Positions 19,649 to 30,347 of a stretch of 64,000 nucleotides of DNA are shown piece after piece; position 1 is the first letter of the stretch, and the number at the start of each line of letters is the position of its first letter. The notes below the pieces were generated by a model. That model made no database searches. It worked only from the letters and a program-made list of their open reading frames with translations, and had not been told where the DNA came from. This DNA comes from Chloroflexi bacterium TSY. Its GTDB lineage: Bacteria > Chloroflexota > Anaerolineae > Caldilineales > Caldilineaceae. Location: the NCBI GenBank assembly GCA_019217005.1, contig JAHBNG010000061.1, positions 1 through 64,000 on the forward strand. The letters are read 5' to 3'. Made by a program: the position numbers and the translations under genes.

Positions 19649-22414
19649 ATGAATGTGCCACTATTGCAGACCAAGCTATTCATTCCTCAGTTACGCTCAG
19701 AAGATATTGTTCCTCGTTCTCTGTTGTGTAAGCGCCTTCAGTGGCATACAGGTCAGAGGCTGACGTTGCTCTCTGCACCAGCGGGTTTTGGGAAGACAAC
19801 ATTAGTTGCGGCTTGGTTGGCTGAAAGACGAGAAGCCCACCTACTCACTGCGCCGTCCAGACTGCCTGATCAACCTCGCGCGAAAGACCAAACCCTCTAC
19901 GCCTGGCTCTCTTTGGATGAAAACGACAATGAGATAAATCGCTTTCTCGCCTACTGGATCGCCGCCATCCAGTGCGCTGATAGCACATTGGGCCATGAAG
20001 CGCAATCGATGTTACAAGCGCCGCAGACATTGTCTGTGGAGAACTTGCTAACTCGCCTCATTAATGAGTTGGCCGCTTATCCTAACCAACTGGTACTGGT
20101 TCTTGATGATTACCATGTGATTGAGGATGTGCAGATCCACAAAGCTGTCGGCTTTTGGCTGGACCATGCACCACCTCATTGTCACTTGGTCTTAACGACG
20201 CGTACCGATCCTCCTCTCTCCTTAGCACTATTACGTAGCCGCGGTCAGGTTAATGAGATCCGGACTGATGATCTACGCTTTGCGGAGGAAGAGATCGCTC
20301 AGTTTTTCCTGCAGGTAATGGGCTTGAACCTCTCAACCACTAATGTACAAGCTCTTGCATCGCGTACTGAAGGCTGGGTTGCTGGACTGAAGATGACCAG
20401 TCTCTCTCTGCGCGGATGTGATGATATAACAGAGTTCATTACCCACTTCACTGGCAGTCATCGCTTTATCATCGATTATCTTGCAGACCAGGTCTTGGAT
20501 CGTTGTTCGGTTCTCCATCGCCAATTTCTGTTACAAACATCCGTATTGGGTAAGATGTGTGCGCCCCTTGTTGATGCTGTCATGCCGGATATAAGATCAA
20601 CCCATGGGTGCGATAGTCAGTCCATTTTGGAAGAGCTCGAAGCCGCTAATCTCTTCATCGTCCCTTTGGATGAAGAACGACGTTGGTATCGGTATCATCA
20701 ACTCTTTGGTGAGCTGCTATTACATCGTCTGCGGCGAGCCGACTCGACCCTAGAAGCCACGCTTCATCTGCGGGCCAGTCTGTGGTATGAGCAGGAAGGT
20801 AGTCTCAACGCAGCAATTGACCATGCGCTGGTGGGGCAGGATTTCTCACGCGCAGCTGCTTTGATTGAATCGGTTGCGATTCCGATGACCCACAGCGCCG
20901 AAATCTATACGCTGAATCGATGGCTAGAAGCACTCCCACATCAGTTGGTTTTGCAACGGCCACAGCTTGCCCTGGCGTACACACTTGTGTTGTCCACGAC
21001 CAACCGCTTCAATGAATTTGATGTTTACGTCCAGGCCATTGAAGAGATCGCAACAGCCAATCCCGAAGAGCCAACTCTACAAAGAATACGTGGTCAAGTA
21101 TGTCTCATGCAGTCTGCAACTGCGGCTCTATTTGGCCATTTCGAAAAGTCCCGTGTGTTTGCAGAACAAGCGGAAGAAATTCTGCAAGCGTTTGAAACAA
21201 GACGTGAGCGCTGGGTACCCATTGCGGATCGTGGTTATGTTGCCCTATTTTGGTAGTCTGATACGCAAATAGCAGATCAGTCTCTCAGAGAAGCAACTGC
21301 GTTGGCAAAGCAAGAGCAGACCGCCCTTGGACTCACGTACTGCTACAGCCATCGAGCGAACTTATATTATATGCAAGGTGATCTAGAGGCAGCAACCGCG
21401 GCCGCACAGCAGGCTCTTCATTTTGCAATAGGACCCGATGGATCTAGGTTACCGACTGCAATTATTGCATTAGGTGTGCTAGCACGCATCCACTATGAGC
21501 AGAATCAGTTGGAGCTCGCCGCTGACCTCCTCATCCCCACAGTGGCAGAATTGCGTGACACAAACGGTTTCATCAAAAATCCGTTGGACACGGTACTCCC
21601 ACTCATCATGTTGAAGCAAGCCTGTCGTGAGGAGAGCGCCGCGCGACAAATACTGCGTGAGGCGACTCAGCAACGACTCGGCTTGCCGTTCTCTGATGCG
21701 TTTCGGCTCTGTCTGGCAGCGATTGATGCGCGGCTGTCGCTCACGCAGGGAAACCTACGAAAAGCACTGGCTTGGGCCGACAGCTGGTCTATCCCGTCAA
21801 CCACAGACAAGTTGCGACCGATTCTGGTCTTCCCTTACTTGACTTGGGTGCGCATTCGGCTGGTGCAACAAGTATATGCTGAGGCAGACGATTTTCTAGC
21901 AAGATTGCTGGTCTGGACGCAAGCAAATGGGCTAAATGGATTTGTCCTCGAAGTCACGCTGCTGCAGGCACTATCACAATTTGTTCAAGATCGTCTTGAG
22001 GAAGCACTGCGCTATCTTGAGATAACATTGGATTTGGCTAAGTCTCAGAGATATATTCGCCTATATGTTGATGAAGGCCAACCCATAAGTCAACTTTTAC
22101 GTCAAGCTATTTCGCGTGGTCTTATGGTTGATTATGCGCTCGAACTACTTGCTCATTTTGATACGGAGGAGGCAGTTCATGAACATCCTCAATCACCTGT
22201 CAATGGTAACACGGCCTTGATTGAACCACTCTCCTCACGTGAATTCGAAGTTCTCCATCTCATTGACGCTGGTCACACCAATCAACAGATTGCAGATGAG
22301 TTAATCATTGCCGTCAGCACAGTCAAGCGGCACATCAACAACATTTATGGCAAGCTCCACGCTCAGAACCGCACTCATGCCTTGGCACGTGCACGCGAGA
22401 TGAAGTTGATGTAA
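19649..22414 (+). pseudogene. MalT-type LuxR regulator (STAND NTPase), split by one amber codon
   Basis: The frame is open from 19649 to 22414 except for TAG at 21254-21256 (…ALFW-stop-SDTQIA…), so it reads as a 535-residue and a downstream part (ATG 21302, 370 residues). Together they form a typical 921-residue protein: LLQTKLFIPQLRSEDIVPR, P-loop APAGFGKTTL, Walker B LVLVLDDYHVI, winged helix, TPR-like superhelix, and a C-terminal LuxR HTH LSSREFEVLHLIDAGHTNQQIADELIIAVSTVKRHINNIY. Such regulators sense a small ligand and activate transcription. The HTH half is detached from the NTPase half unless the stop is read through, or the base is a sequencing error. Confidence 0.85.
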
Positions 22415-22475
22415 CCCTCTCCGATTATACCCAACAGATTGCTTCGCGGTTGGGATATCTATGTTATGGTTCCTA

Positions 22476-23957
22476 CTTTACTTTCTGGTAAAAGAAAAGA
22501 GATGAGGTGAGAAATGTGACAAAAAGCGGTTAGCGTTTCATCCTAAAGGTAGCGAACCCAAAAAGGAGGAAGGAATGCTAACCGCGCCAGAAATAACTAT
22601 AGCAGTACTGATGAATGTATTGCAAGTAACGCCGGTGGGAACAAACGTAAATGTAATGCGTCTGATGTGGGCGATGATGAATGGGTCGTTTCTGAAAAGT
22701 CGAGGAGCAATCCATAGTGGATTGAGTGAAAGCGGGTTTGAAGATGAGGAGCCCGGCGAAGCTGGTGGAGCTGATATGGATCATGGGATATTGCAAGCCT
22801 GCTCATCGTGGCAAGAAGAAGTGGAAAAGGGAATGGGAGGCAAAAAAGTTAGAAGGATACCGAGTGAAAAGCATAGATATCACAGGGTTCTGGCGACCGA
22901 AGCTGCAAGGGAAAGTGAACCGACTCTATAACTCAACGGCTCGTCATTGCCCGCGCTCATCTTTGGAGTGATGATAAGCTCGGGGAGATAGGCGGGAAAC
23001 GAGTGCCACTGCTCAAGGCAATCATGAGATGCGAGGTAGGCACAAAGGAAAGTGAGTTTCGGAAAAGCTGCTGAAAGAGACGAAGAAATCACTGGAGTCA
23101 GACGAAGTGGCGGTGGTCGATGCCGGGTTTACAATCAGAGAAATGCTAGAAAGCGACGTCGACCGATTTGTCCTTCGGGAAGCGATTAACTGCACAGCGC
23201 GCCGCAATGAGTTACCCGAACGTAAGGAAAAGGCAGACCACCCGAATATGGTGATATTGTGCGTCCGCTCTCGATGCTATAGGGGAAAGCGACTCGAGGC
23301 CACAACTCCAGACTCGTTTGGTCAATTTGTCTATAGTGGTCGCCTGATTCGCTATCAAGCATGGCACAATCTCGTCCCCAGGACAACCAAGGTGGATACA
23401 GCCAACCGCACCTATTCGATTTACGTCTTTCAGGATCCTGCTTATCACACACCTTTGGTTCTGGCGACCGTCATGGCTTTACAAGCTGAAACCATTTATC
23501 TTTTCTCTGGAGCGCTGGCCTGTTGAACATCCCCCCTTGGCTTCCAAGCAGATGATTGGCTTACATCGTCAATTTGTTCATGCCGATGAGGCTTGCTTCC
23601 GCTTACCTGAACTGGGGCTGCTGGCTGGCAATCTTCTTTCCCATTTAGCCGCTTCTCTTCCTCCCATACCGACTGGCTACTGGGATCGAGAGCCTCAAGC
23701 CACTCCCGGCAGGCTGCGCCGTGTTCTCTCGAGTGCTCTTTTTCCAACTCCCGACCAACTCGACCCTGACTTTCGGAAAAAGGCCTCGGTTTCACACCAT
23801 TTCCCTAAAGGCGTTCTCGCTCATCGCCGCCTCAATGCCGCTGCTTAAACTAGCCGAGCACTATTTTTACATTTTATCCCGTTTTTTCAGGGTGGATTCT
23901 TTTTTCCGCCCCTTTCGGTTTGCCCTTTGTCACTCAAGCCTTTACCAGAAAGTAAAG
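22476..23957 (+). mobile_element. IS with CTTTACTTTCTGGTAAA ends, copy 2 (1482 bp)
   Basis: Same ends and transposase as copy 1, flanked by the direct repeat TTCCTA (22470-22475 and 23958-23963), giving a 6-bp target duplication. It sits 61 bp after the LuxR stop codon. It is more diverged from copies 1 and 3 (for instance VGTNVN, SGLSESGF) than those are from each other, so it is the older or independent insertion. Confidence 0.92.
22575..23848 (+). pseudogene. DDE-type transposase of IS copy 2, frameshifted
   Basis: Same protein as the transposase at 7041, broken into pieces at 22575-22931, 23107-23526 and 23537-23848. Indels sit in homopolymers (GGAAAAGGG near 22828, CGGAAAAG near 23058) and near 23505 (TCTTTTCTCTGGAG). 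Not translatable as one chain. Confidence 0.75.
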
Positions 23958-24025
23958 TTCCTACAGAATAACAGATGTTATTTTGTTGAAAGAAACGCAA
24001 ACAACATGTCAACAGGAATATAACC

Positions 24026-24874
24026 ATGCATGAGCCTAACGTCATCACCTGTCGAGATGGGCGCAAACTTGGCTACGCAGAATATGGTGCCCCAGATGGC
24101 ACGCCTACTCTGGCATTCATTGGTGCCGCCAGCCGTCACTTACGTCCGCCGGATGAAATTACTCGAACAGCTGGTGTCCGATTGATCACAGTAGAGCGCC
24201 CGGGCTTTGGCCTGTCGGATATTCAGCCTGGACGTACACTCCTCAATTGGCCCGATGATGTGGTCGATCTGACCAATGCGCTGAACCTATCCACATTCGC
24301 CATACTTGGCGCCTCCCAAGGCGGACCATATGCTGCCGTCTGTGCCTACAAGATTCCAGAACGGTTGACCAAGGTTACACTGGTTAGTAGCTTGGCCCCA
24401 TTTGACGCACCGGGCGTGACAGATGGAATGAATCCTGGGCTGCGTTTTTTGCCTATACTCGCTAATCGAGCACCCTGGATGCTATCTGCCATGCAGAAAC
24501 TGACCGCTGTCTTAGTGCGCCGTAAGCCGCAGATGATTATAAAACAGTTGCTGCGCAGCCTGTCAGAAGTCGATAGACAGGTATTTCAACAAATGCCGCA
24601 GTTGGAAGCAGCCTTTTTGCAAGATGCATCTGAAATTTACCGTCAGGGTAGCCAAGGCATTACCCATGATATCCGAGTCGTCTGCCAATCCTGGGGCTTT
24701 GACTTGTGTGACATTCAGATACCAATTGCGTTTTGGCAGGGAGAACAGGATATGAATGTACCCGCTGCAATGGGACATTATTTGGCACGACGGTTTTCTG
24801 TTTCTTCCATCAACTTTGTATCCGATGCGGGTCATTTCTTGCTCTATAGCCATTGGCAAGAGATTATCGCATGA
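24026..24874 (+). CDS. Alpha/beta hydrolase
   Basis: 282 residues. The nucleophile elbow GASQGGPY (Ser), an acid candidate in GEQDMNVP (Asp) and the His in SDAGHFLLY give a full triad. The N-terminal GRKLGYAEYGAPDGTP is common in haloalkane-dehalogenase/esterase-like members. No signal peptide, so cytoplasmic. The gene starts 68 bp after IS copy 2, so its original promoter may have been displaced or replaced by the IS end. Substrate not predictable. Confidence 0.87.
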   Translation: MHEPNVITCRDGRKLGYAEYGAPDGTPTLAFIGAASRHLRPPDEITRTAGVRLITVERPGFGLSDIQPGRTLLNWPDDVVDLTNALNLSTFAILGASQGGPYAAVCAYKIPERLTKVTLVSSLAPFDAPGVTDGMNPGLRFLPILANRAPWMLSAMQKLTAVLVRRKPQMIIKQLLRSLSEVDRQVFQQMPQLEAAFLQDASEIYRQGSQGITHDIRVVCQSWGFDLCDIQIPIAFWQGEQDMNVPAAMGHYLARRFSVSSINFVSDAGHFLLYSHWQEIIA

Positions 24875-25484
24875 TATACACATTACGACACACTTGATGA
24901 GATTGAGATTCGGGTCCGCGCGAAGCGGCAAGCTTTGCCGTTCGGCCTGTGATACACATGGCGAGTGAAACCAATTGACCCGTTTTACAACCCGATCAAG
25001 AAAGTGTTCAAGTCCTTTTCGATCAGCCAGAGTATCACGTAGGGACAGAGATCACGGCGAAGATTCAAGCTTGTATTGCGGTGCATGCTAAATAAGTCAA
25101 TTAGAACCTTACAGTAAACTTTACAAACTATGAAGATCTTTTTTGATTTTTATTAAGATTCTAGTTGATTTCTTAAATGTGTGAAACTTCTTACTCCTCT
25201 TATTCGTACTGAGTGATATAACCAATATCAAGGCCCAGCAGAGAAGCATACTTTTTCTCTAACCTACGGATTGTTTGGAAAAAGTAAGGTTCTCTTACAA
25301 CTGCAGTACGAATACACCCCCATATACTACTTTTGATACATGACATATACCCCTCCAATTGGTTATCATTCTAATATTGCTATCATGATAATGTTGACTC
25401 ATGGACATGACTTTTGGCACATGACAAATTATGAGATTTCATGTATAATACATATATGACACACAAATAACACACACAAGAATC
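24875..25484. other. 610-bp intergenic region before the binding-protein operon
   Basis: I see no complete gene. A short open tail (about 25005-25093, ends VHAK-stop) has the look of a truncated C-terminus but no family. The right half is very AT-rich with several near-palindromic CATGAC/GTCATG motifs around 25384-25460, followed by a promoter-like sequence described separately. Confidence 0.45.
25421..25449 (+). promoter_or_regulatory. Sigma-70-type promoter of the binding protein/kinase/regulator operon
   Basis: ATGACA (25421-25426) and TATAAT (25444-25449) are separated by 17 bp. The perfect -10 box and near-consensus -35 box lie 36 bp upstream of the start codon. CATGAC repeats overlap the -35 region and could be operator half-sites. 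Predicted from sequence only. Confidence 0.6.
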
Positions 25485-26927
25485 ATGAAACGAACCCTTG
25501 ACACGTTGATACGAGCCCGTTTGCAACCCGAACCTAACGCACCAGAGACTCGAACAACAGAACCTCAAATAGCACGCCATATCATCTCACGCCGTTCGTT
25601 TTTGAAAGGCGTTGGCGGGTTGGCTGTTGGTTTAGGAATTGGTGTTTCGGTCAATGCTTGCGCGCCTCCAAGGATTCCGTCCGGGCGAGACGCGAATGCG
25701 CCTACTGAAGAACCAGTTCAGCTTGTCTATCAAGATTGGCAAACAGAATGGTTTCCACCAATGGTACAGCGAATGTTGGAGCAATTTCATGATGAGCATC
25801 CATTCATTCGCGTTTTCTACAAACCGGATCCGGATAATGTTGCAGAGGTGATGTTGGCTGAAATGCAAGCAGGTACAGCACCCGATGTTTATCAGGGCTG
25901 TTGTACATTTTTTCCAATCTGGGCTCAAAACGGATATACGCTCGATCTGAATTCCTTTGTGGAGACACATCTGGATCAGAGCATCATTGATGATTGGTCA
26001 ACGGCACAATATCAATCGTTCTTCTTGAAAGATGGTCATCAGTTTGGTTTACCCAAATATCACGGTGCGCTTGCGCTTTATTACAACAAAGATCTGTTTG
26101 ACCAATACGATGTCGAATATCCGAATGATGAGTGGACCTATGATGAGTATCTAGATGCAATGCACCAATTGACCCACGACCGGGATGGTGATGGCGAGAT
26201 CGATCTGTGGGGTAGTATGACGGACATTTCATGGGATCGTTTGCAAATACATGTAAATGGCTTTGGCGGTCATTTAGTTGATCCAGGAGATCCTGCCACC
26301 TGTCATCTAACAAGCAGTAACACGCTGGAAGCGTTGGAATGGATTCGTGCCCGCATGTGGGATGATCAGGTTATGGCGACATTCCCCGATGTGCAAAACA
26401 TGACTCTGCGCAATGCGTTCATTGATGAACGCATTGCGATGGTTGAAGAAGGCTCTTGGGCGCTCAAAGACATTCTCACAGGGTCCAAATTTAATGTTGG
26501 TGTTGCACCTTTTCCGGTAGGCCCTAAACAACGCGTCACGCTTGCCACGACAGATGGCTTTGGCATTTATTCCGAAACACAACATGCTGAAGCCAGTTGG
26601 GAGCTCATGGAGTTTCTCATTAGCCAAGATTACGGTCGTGCAATGGCACACGCCAACTTTCTTCAGCCTGCACGCGCCTCAGTCGTTGACGATTGGGTTG
26701 GTTACATACAACAAGAGTTCTTTGAAGAGACCAAGGATGTGAATATTGCAGCCTTTGCTGACGGTCATTTGCAGGGCTATTCTGTTACGATAGAAATCTC
26801 TGACCACATGGCGGAACTTCAACACCAAGTCTATGAAGCTTGGGACTCGATCTTTACCTGGGGAGAAATGCAGTTAGAGCAGATGACAGATGTCTGCAGT
26901 TTGAATGGGGGCAAACCTCACGCATGA
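25485..26927 (+). CDS. Extracellular solute-binding protein, Tat-exported lipoprotein (sugar-type)
   Basis: 480 residues. The N-terminus has ISRRSFLKG (twin-arginine), a hydrophobic stretch, and a lipobox-like VNAC (Cys about 59), so it should be exported folded by Tat and anchored outside. The body resembles family 1 binding proteins (LDLNSFVETHLDQ, LPKYHGALALYYNKDLFDQ, YDEYLDAMHQLT, DGFGIYSETQHAEASWELMEFL), usually for sugars. No ABC permease or ATPase follows. Instead the stop overlaps the start of a sensor kinase by ATGA, so the protein probably presents a ligand to that kinase rather than to a transporter. Confidence 0.88.
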   Translation: MKRTLDTLIRARLQPEPNAPETRTTEPQIARHIISRRSFLKGVGGLAVGLGIGVSVNACAPPRIPSGRDANAPTEEPVQLVYQDWQTEWFPPMVQRMLEQFHDEHPFIRVFYKPDPDNVAEVMLAEMQAGTAPDVYQGCCTFFPIWAQNGYTLDLNSFVETHLDQSIIDDWSTAQYQSFFLKDGHQFGLPKYHGALALYYNKDLFDQYDVEYPNDEWTYDEYLDAMHQLTHDRDGDGEIDLWGSMTDISWDRLQIHVNGFGGHLVDPGDPATCHLTSSNTLEALEWIRARMWDDQVMATFPDVQNMTLRNAFIDERIAMVEEGSWALKDILTGSKFNVGVAPFPVGPKQRVTLATTDGFGIYSETQHAEASWELMEFLISQDYGRAMAHANFLQPARASVVDDWVGYIQQEFFEETKDVNIAAFADGHLQGYSVTIEISDHMAELQHQVYEAWDSIFTWGEMQLEQMTDVCSLNGGKPHA

Positions 26928-29263
26928 ACGATCAGTTCACATTTCATCGTGCAGTGAACTTACCAACCAACGATCGGTTGAAGAAACCTTTGGTTTTTCG
27001 CGTTGCAGATGGCATTGATAGACCGAGGGGAAAAGGCTGGGGATTGCGTAAAAAAATTGTTTTATGGTCATTTGTCCCAACCGCCATTATTCTGAGCTTG
27101 GTGGCGCTTGTCAATATTGTTGCGTATCAGCGCGTCACGTCAGATTTGGTCATGGAACGGAATCAGGAGTTGACCCGACTTTCAGCTAGCCAACTAGCCA
27201 CAGCCATCGAAGACTACACGGACCGACTGGACATTATTGCAAGACGCGCGGGGATCTACAGTGGAGATCCAACAATGCAACGAGAAACCCTCCAACGCGT
27301 CCGCAATCGTCTTTCGCTCTTTGATGGTGGTGTCATTTTGCTCAACACCTTTGGTCAAGTCGTCGCCGCCGAACCAGAGAGATCCGAACTCATCGGCAGC
27401 AACTGGTCGGACCGTACCTACTTTCGGCAATTGCTCCGCACTTCTCATGTTGTCTACTCAGACATCGTGACCGATGGAATCGACGGCAAAAATGCGATTG
27501 CTGTGGCGGTGCCCGTCATCGGTCCGCAAAGTGAATTCGTTGGCGCTCTCGTGGGGATGTTTCAAGTTGGTGCCACCGAAGTGAGCACCTTTTACGGCGA
27601 TCTTGTCCGCTTGCGGATTGGTCAAAAAAGTGGTGCCTATCTGGTGGATGGAAACGGACGTGTGATCTATCACACAGACGTAAACCAGGTTGGAATCAGC
27701 CCGCTTGAGCAGGATGTGGTCCAAAAAGTGCTTGATGGGGGAGTTGGCGCGCAACATGCACGGAACATTCACAATTACAGCATTGTGGCTGGATATGCGC
27801 CAGTTCCCGGTACAAACTGGGGACTGATTATTGAGGAAAAGTGGGCCTCACTCATTGGGAAAAGCCAGGGATATCAGCAATTTCTGGTTGCTTTGCTCAT
27901 TCTTGGATTGGTGATACCGGGGCTTGTTATGACCATTGGCGTTCGGCGTATCACAAATCCCTTGACCGAACTGATTGCAGCAGCCGACAAAATTGCGGAA
28001 GGCAATTTTAGTCGGACCTACATCACGCCAACTGGTGATGAAATTGAAACGCTGGCCACACAATTCAACCAGATGGCGACGAAACTACAGGAAAGTTACA
28101 CCCAACTTGAGCAAAGGGTGCAGGAACGAACACGTGAGCTAGAAGCGCTGAACACAGTGGCTGAAGCTGTCAGTCGTTCGCTGGCACTTGATCAGACACT
28201 AGATGCCGCCCTCAGCGAATCCCTTGCGGTGATGGGTGTTGAAGCTGGCGGAATTTATCTGCTTTCTGAAAAGTCTGCTACTTTGGCAATTGCTTCGCAT
28301 GTTGGGCTAAATGCTAGTCTTGTCGAAAGCATTGCCACTTTGCATATTGGAGAAGGCATCTCTGGACGGGTTGTGGAATCGAACCAAGCAATCGTGGTGG
28401 ACGATGTTTCAAGAGATCCACGAGTTCCTTTTATGTCGGTCAAACAGGAAAAGCTTCGCTCACTTATATCCGTGCCTTTGCGGTCTAAGGATCGGGTATT
28501 GGGGACACTCTTTGCTGTTACATATGCATATCGCGCATTCACACAACAAGAGATCGATCTGTTGACGGCGATTGGGCATCAAGTTGGCGTAGCCGTCGAC
28601 AATGCGATGCTCTATGAACAAGCGCAGCAGTTGGCTGCGATGGAAGAGCGAGGGCGTTTGGCGCGCGAGCTTCATGATTCGGTGACCCAATCGCTTTATA
28701 GTTTGACGCTGTTGGCCGAAGGTTGGCGGCGACTTGCGGCCGCTGGTCAACTTGAGGATCCGGGGGATGCGCTGACAGAATTGGGCGAGTTGGGTCAGCA
28801 AGCGTTAAAGGAAATGCGTCTTTTAGTCTATGAGTTGCGACCCCCCGATCTTGAGCGGGATGGCTTGTTGAGTGCGCTTCAGCAACGATTGAGCGCGGTT
28901 GAAAAACGCTCCGGTGTTGAGACACGCATTTTGGTTCCTGAATCGCTAGAATTGCCTGGCCATATCGAAGAAGATATCTATCGTATTGCTCAAGAAGCTT
29001 TGAACAATACACTCAAACATGCATCTGCTACATCGGTCACTATTAGCCTAAACGAACATCCTGAGCATGTCGAGCTAGAGATTGCGGATAATGGCAGAGG
29101 GTTCGATTATGGACAAATTCAGAACGGTGGAGGCATGGGGTTAGCCAATATGAAGGAACGTTCCAAGAAGTTACGGGGGGCGTTTAATGTTGCCACTGCA
29201 CCCGGCGAGGGCACGAAAATCTGTGTGGAAATCCCCAAAAAACTAACCATAAATCCAAATTGA
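26924..29263 (+). CDS. Cache-HAMP-GAF sensor histidine kinase (NarL/LiaS-type)
   Basis: Start ATG 26924 overlaps the binding-protein stop (ATGA); an ATG further upstream would overlap that gene heavily. About 779 residues: TM near 45-68, an extracytoplasmic dCache domain (SELIGSNWSDRTYFRQ, GAYLVDGNGRVIYHT), TM near 310-330, HAMP (RRITNPLTELIAAADKIAEG), coiled coil, GAF (about 410-565), then HisKA_3 with RLARELHDSVTQSLYSLTLLAE (phospho-His) and HATPase (ALNNTLKHA, DNGRGFD, GGGMGLANM). It should detect an external ligand, possibly through the binding lipoprotein, and phosphorylate the regulator encoded next. Confidence 0.9.
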   Translation: MNDQFTFHRAVNLPTNDRLKKPLVFRVADGIDRPRGKGWGLRKKIVLWSFVPTAIILSLVALVNIVAYQRVTSDLVMERNQELTRLSASQLATAIEDYTDRLDIIARRAGIYSGDPTMQRETLQRVRNRLSLFDGGVILLNTFGQVVAAEPERSELIGSNWSDRTYFRQLLRTSHVVYSDIVTDGIDGKNAIAVAVPVIGPQSEFVGALVGMFQVGATEVSTFYGDLVRLRIGQKSGAYLVDGNGRVIYHTDVNQVGISPLEQDVVQKVLDGGVGAQHARNIHNYSIVAGYAPVPGTNWGLIIEEKWASLIGKSQGYQQFLVALLILGLVIPGLVMTIGVRRITNPLTELIAAADKIAEGNFSRTYITPTGDEIETLATQFNQMATKLQESYTQLEQRVQERTRELEALNTVAEAVSRSLALDQTLDAALSESLAVMGVEAGGIYLLSEKSATLAIASHVGLNASLVESIATLHIGEGISGRVVESNQAIVVDDVSRDPRVPFMSVKQEKLRSLISVPLRSKDRVLGTLFAVTYAYRAFTQQEIDLLTAIGHQVGVAVDNAMLYEQAQQLAAMEERGRLARELHDSVTQSLYSLTLLAEGWRRLAAAGQLEDPGDALTELGELGQQALKEMRLLVYELRPPDLERDGLLSALQQRLSAVEKRSGVETRILVPESLELPGHIEEDIYRIAQEALNNTLKHASATSVTISLNEHPEHVELEIADNGRGFDYGQIQNGGGMGLANMKERSKKLRGAFNVATAPGEGTKICVEIPKKLTINPN

Positions 29264-29275
29264 GGCATTTTTCTT

Positions 29276-29938
29276 ATGTCAAAAAAAATTCGACTCCTTA
29301 TCTCGGATGACCATGCGATTGTTCGCAAAGGTCTACGTACATTGATTATGAGTGAGCCAGATCTAGAAGTCGTTGGCGAAGCAGAGGACGGAATTGAGGC
29401 GGTTCTCAAAACGCGTGCACTGAAACCGGACGTCATCTTGCTGGATATGGTGATGCCACGCCAAGACGGGCTTGGTGCAATCAATCAGATCAAGCAAGAA
29501 GATCCAGAGGCCCGTATATTAGTGTTGACAAGTTTTGCGGAAGATGACAAAATTTTCCCCGCGATCAAAGCAGGTGCATTGGGATACCTATTAAAAGATG
29601 CAACCCCAGATCAGCTGCTGCAAGCTATTTATGATGTCTATGAAGGCAAATCGTCTCTCGACTCCTCGGTAGCCCTCAAAGTCATACGCGAGTTAAATCG
29701 ACCATCCAATCTTCCACCAACCGAAGATCCCCTGACGGAACGAGAGGTGGAAGTACTAAAGCTTGTTGCTCAAGGGTTAACCAATCATGAGATTTCTGAA
29801 GCGTTGGTCATCGGGGAACGCACGGTCGGCAATCATATTAGTAGCATTTTGAGCAAACTACATCTGGCAAATCGTACGCAGGCAGCCCTCTATGCGTTAC
29901 GCGAGGGATTGGCGACACTGACCCCAAACCCAGTATAA
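29276..29938 (+). CDS. NarL/FixJ-family response regulator
   Basis: 220 residues, 12 bp after the kinase. Receiver with DDHAIVRKGLRTLI, phospho-acceptor Asp in VILLDMVMP, Thr in LVLTSFA, Lys in YLLKDA. The C-terminal LuxR HTH is LTEREVEVLKLVAQGLTNHEISEALVIGERTVGNHISSIL. It is the transcriptional output of the binding-protein/kinase operon. Targets are not visible. Confidence 0.93.
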   Translation: MSKKIRLLISDDHAIVRKGLRTLIMSEPDLEVVGEAEDGIEAVLKTRALKPDVILLDMVMPRQDGLGAINQIKQEDPEARILVLTSFAEDDKIFPAIKAGALGYLLKDATPDQLLQAIYDVYEGKSSLDSSVALKVIRELNRPSNLPPTEDPLTEREVEVLKLVAQGLTNHEISEALVIGERTVGNHISSILSKLHLANRTQAALYALREGLATLTPNPV

Positions 29939-29939
29939 T

Positions 29940-30025
29940 CAGTAGACCGCAATCGTTAGATTCCTTTGGCGTCGCTCAGGACAAGCCTTTGCTTTGCCCG
30001 AGAATGACACGATCGCGGTCTACTG
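29940..30025. repeat. Palindromic repeat family P2, copy 2
   Basis: CAGTAGACCGCAATCGTTAG and the inverted ACGATCGCGGTCTACTG bound an 86-bp unit starting 2 nt after the response-regulator stop codon. It is longer than the other two copies by an insert with GCTCAGGACAAGCC. Confidence 0.85.
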
Positions 30026-30150
30026 ATGATAGGAAGGCCAGTAGAGACACCATTTAAACGTTGGGTAATCGGACAGTTTTCTGTCGAGAGACATTTGTCC
30101 GCAGTTTAAATAATGTGGTTATAAGTAAAATTACCTATAAGTTGTAAGCA

Positions 30151-30178
30151 AGACCGCTCTCAGAGCGGTCTTTTTTTT
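30151..30178 (+). terminator. Rho-independent terminator
   Basis: AGACCGCTCT / AGAGCGGTCT stem followed by eight T residues. It lies about 210 bp after the response-regulator gene and before the next gene, so it probably ends the three-gene signalling transcript. Confidence 0.85.
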
Positions 30179-30347
30179 GGTTAATAATGGGGGCAGTTGC
30201 CGTGGTCTTCTTCCGATGTGATTTAAGTGGACTCAACGTATACTGACAACACGTACAAAGGTTGCGGATATTGTGAAGTCTGGCGAAGGTTCGTCTACCG
30301 GAAAAACTGAGATATCTAACTTTCGCCAAAGTTAAATCATATAGCTG

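Noticed and set aside
24960..25100. Transposase tail near the hydrolase gene
   Set aside because: Only about 30 open codons and no conserved motif.
27458..27772. Minus-strand ORF inside the Cache domain
   Set aside because: Shadow frame with no motif.
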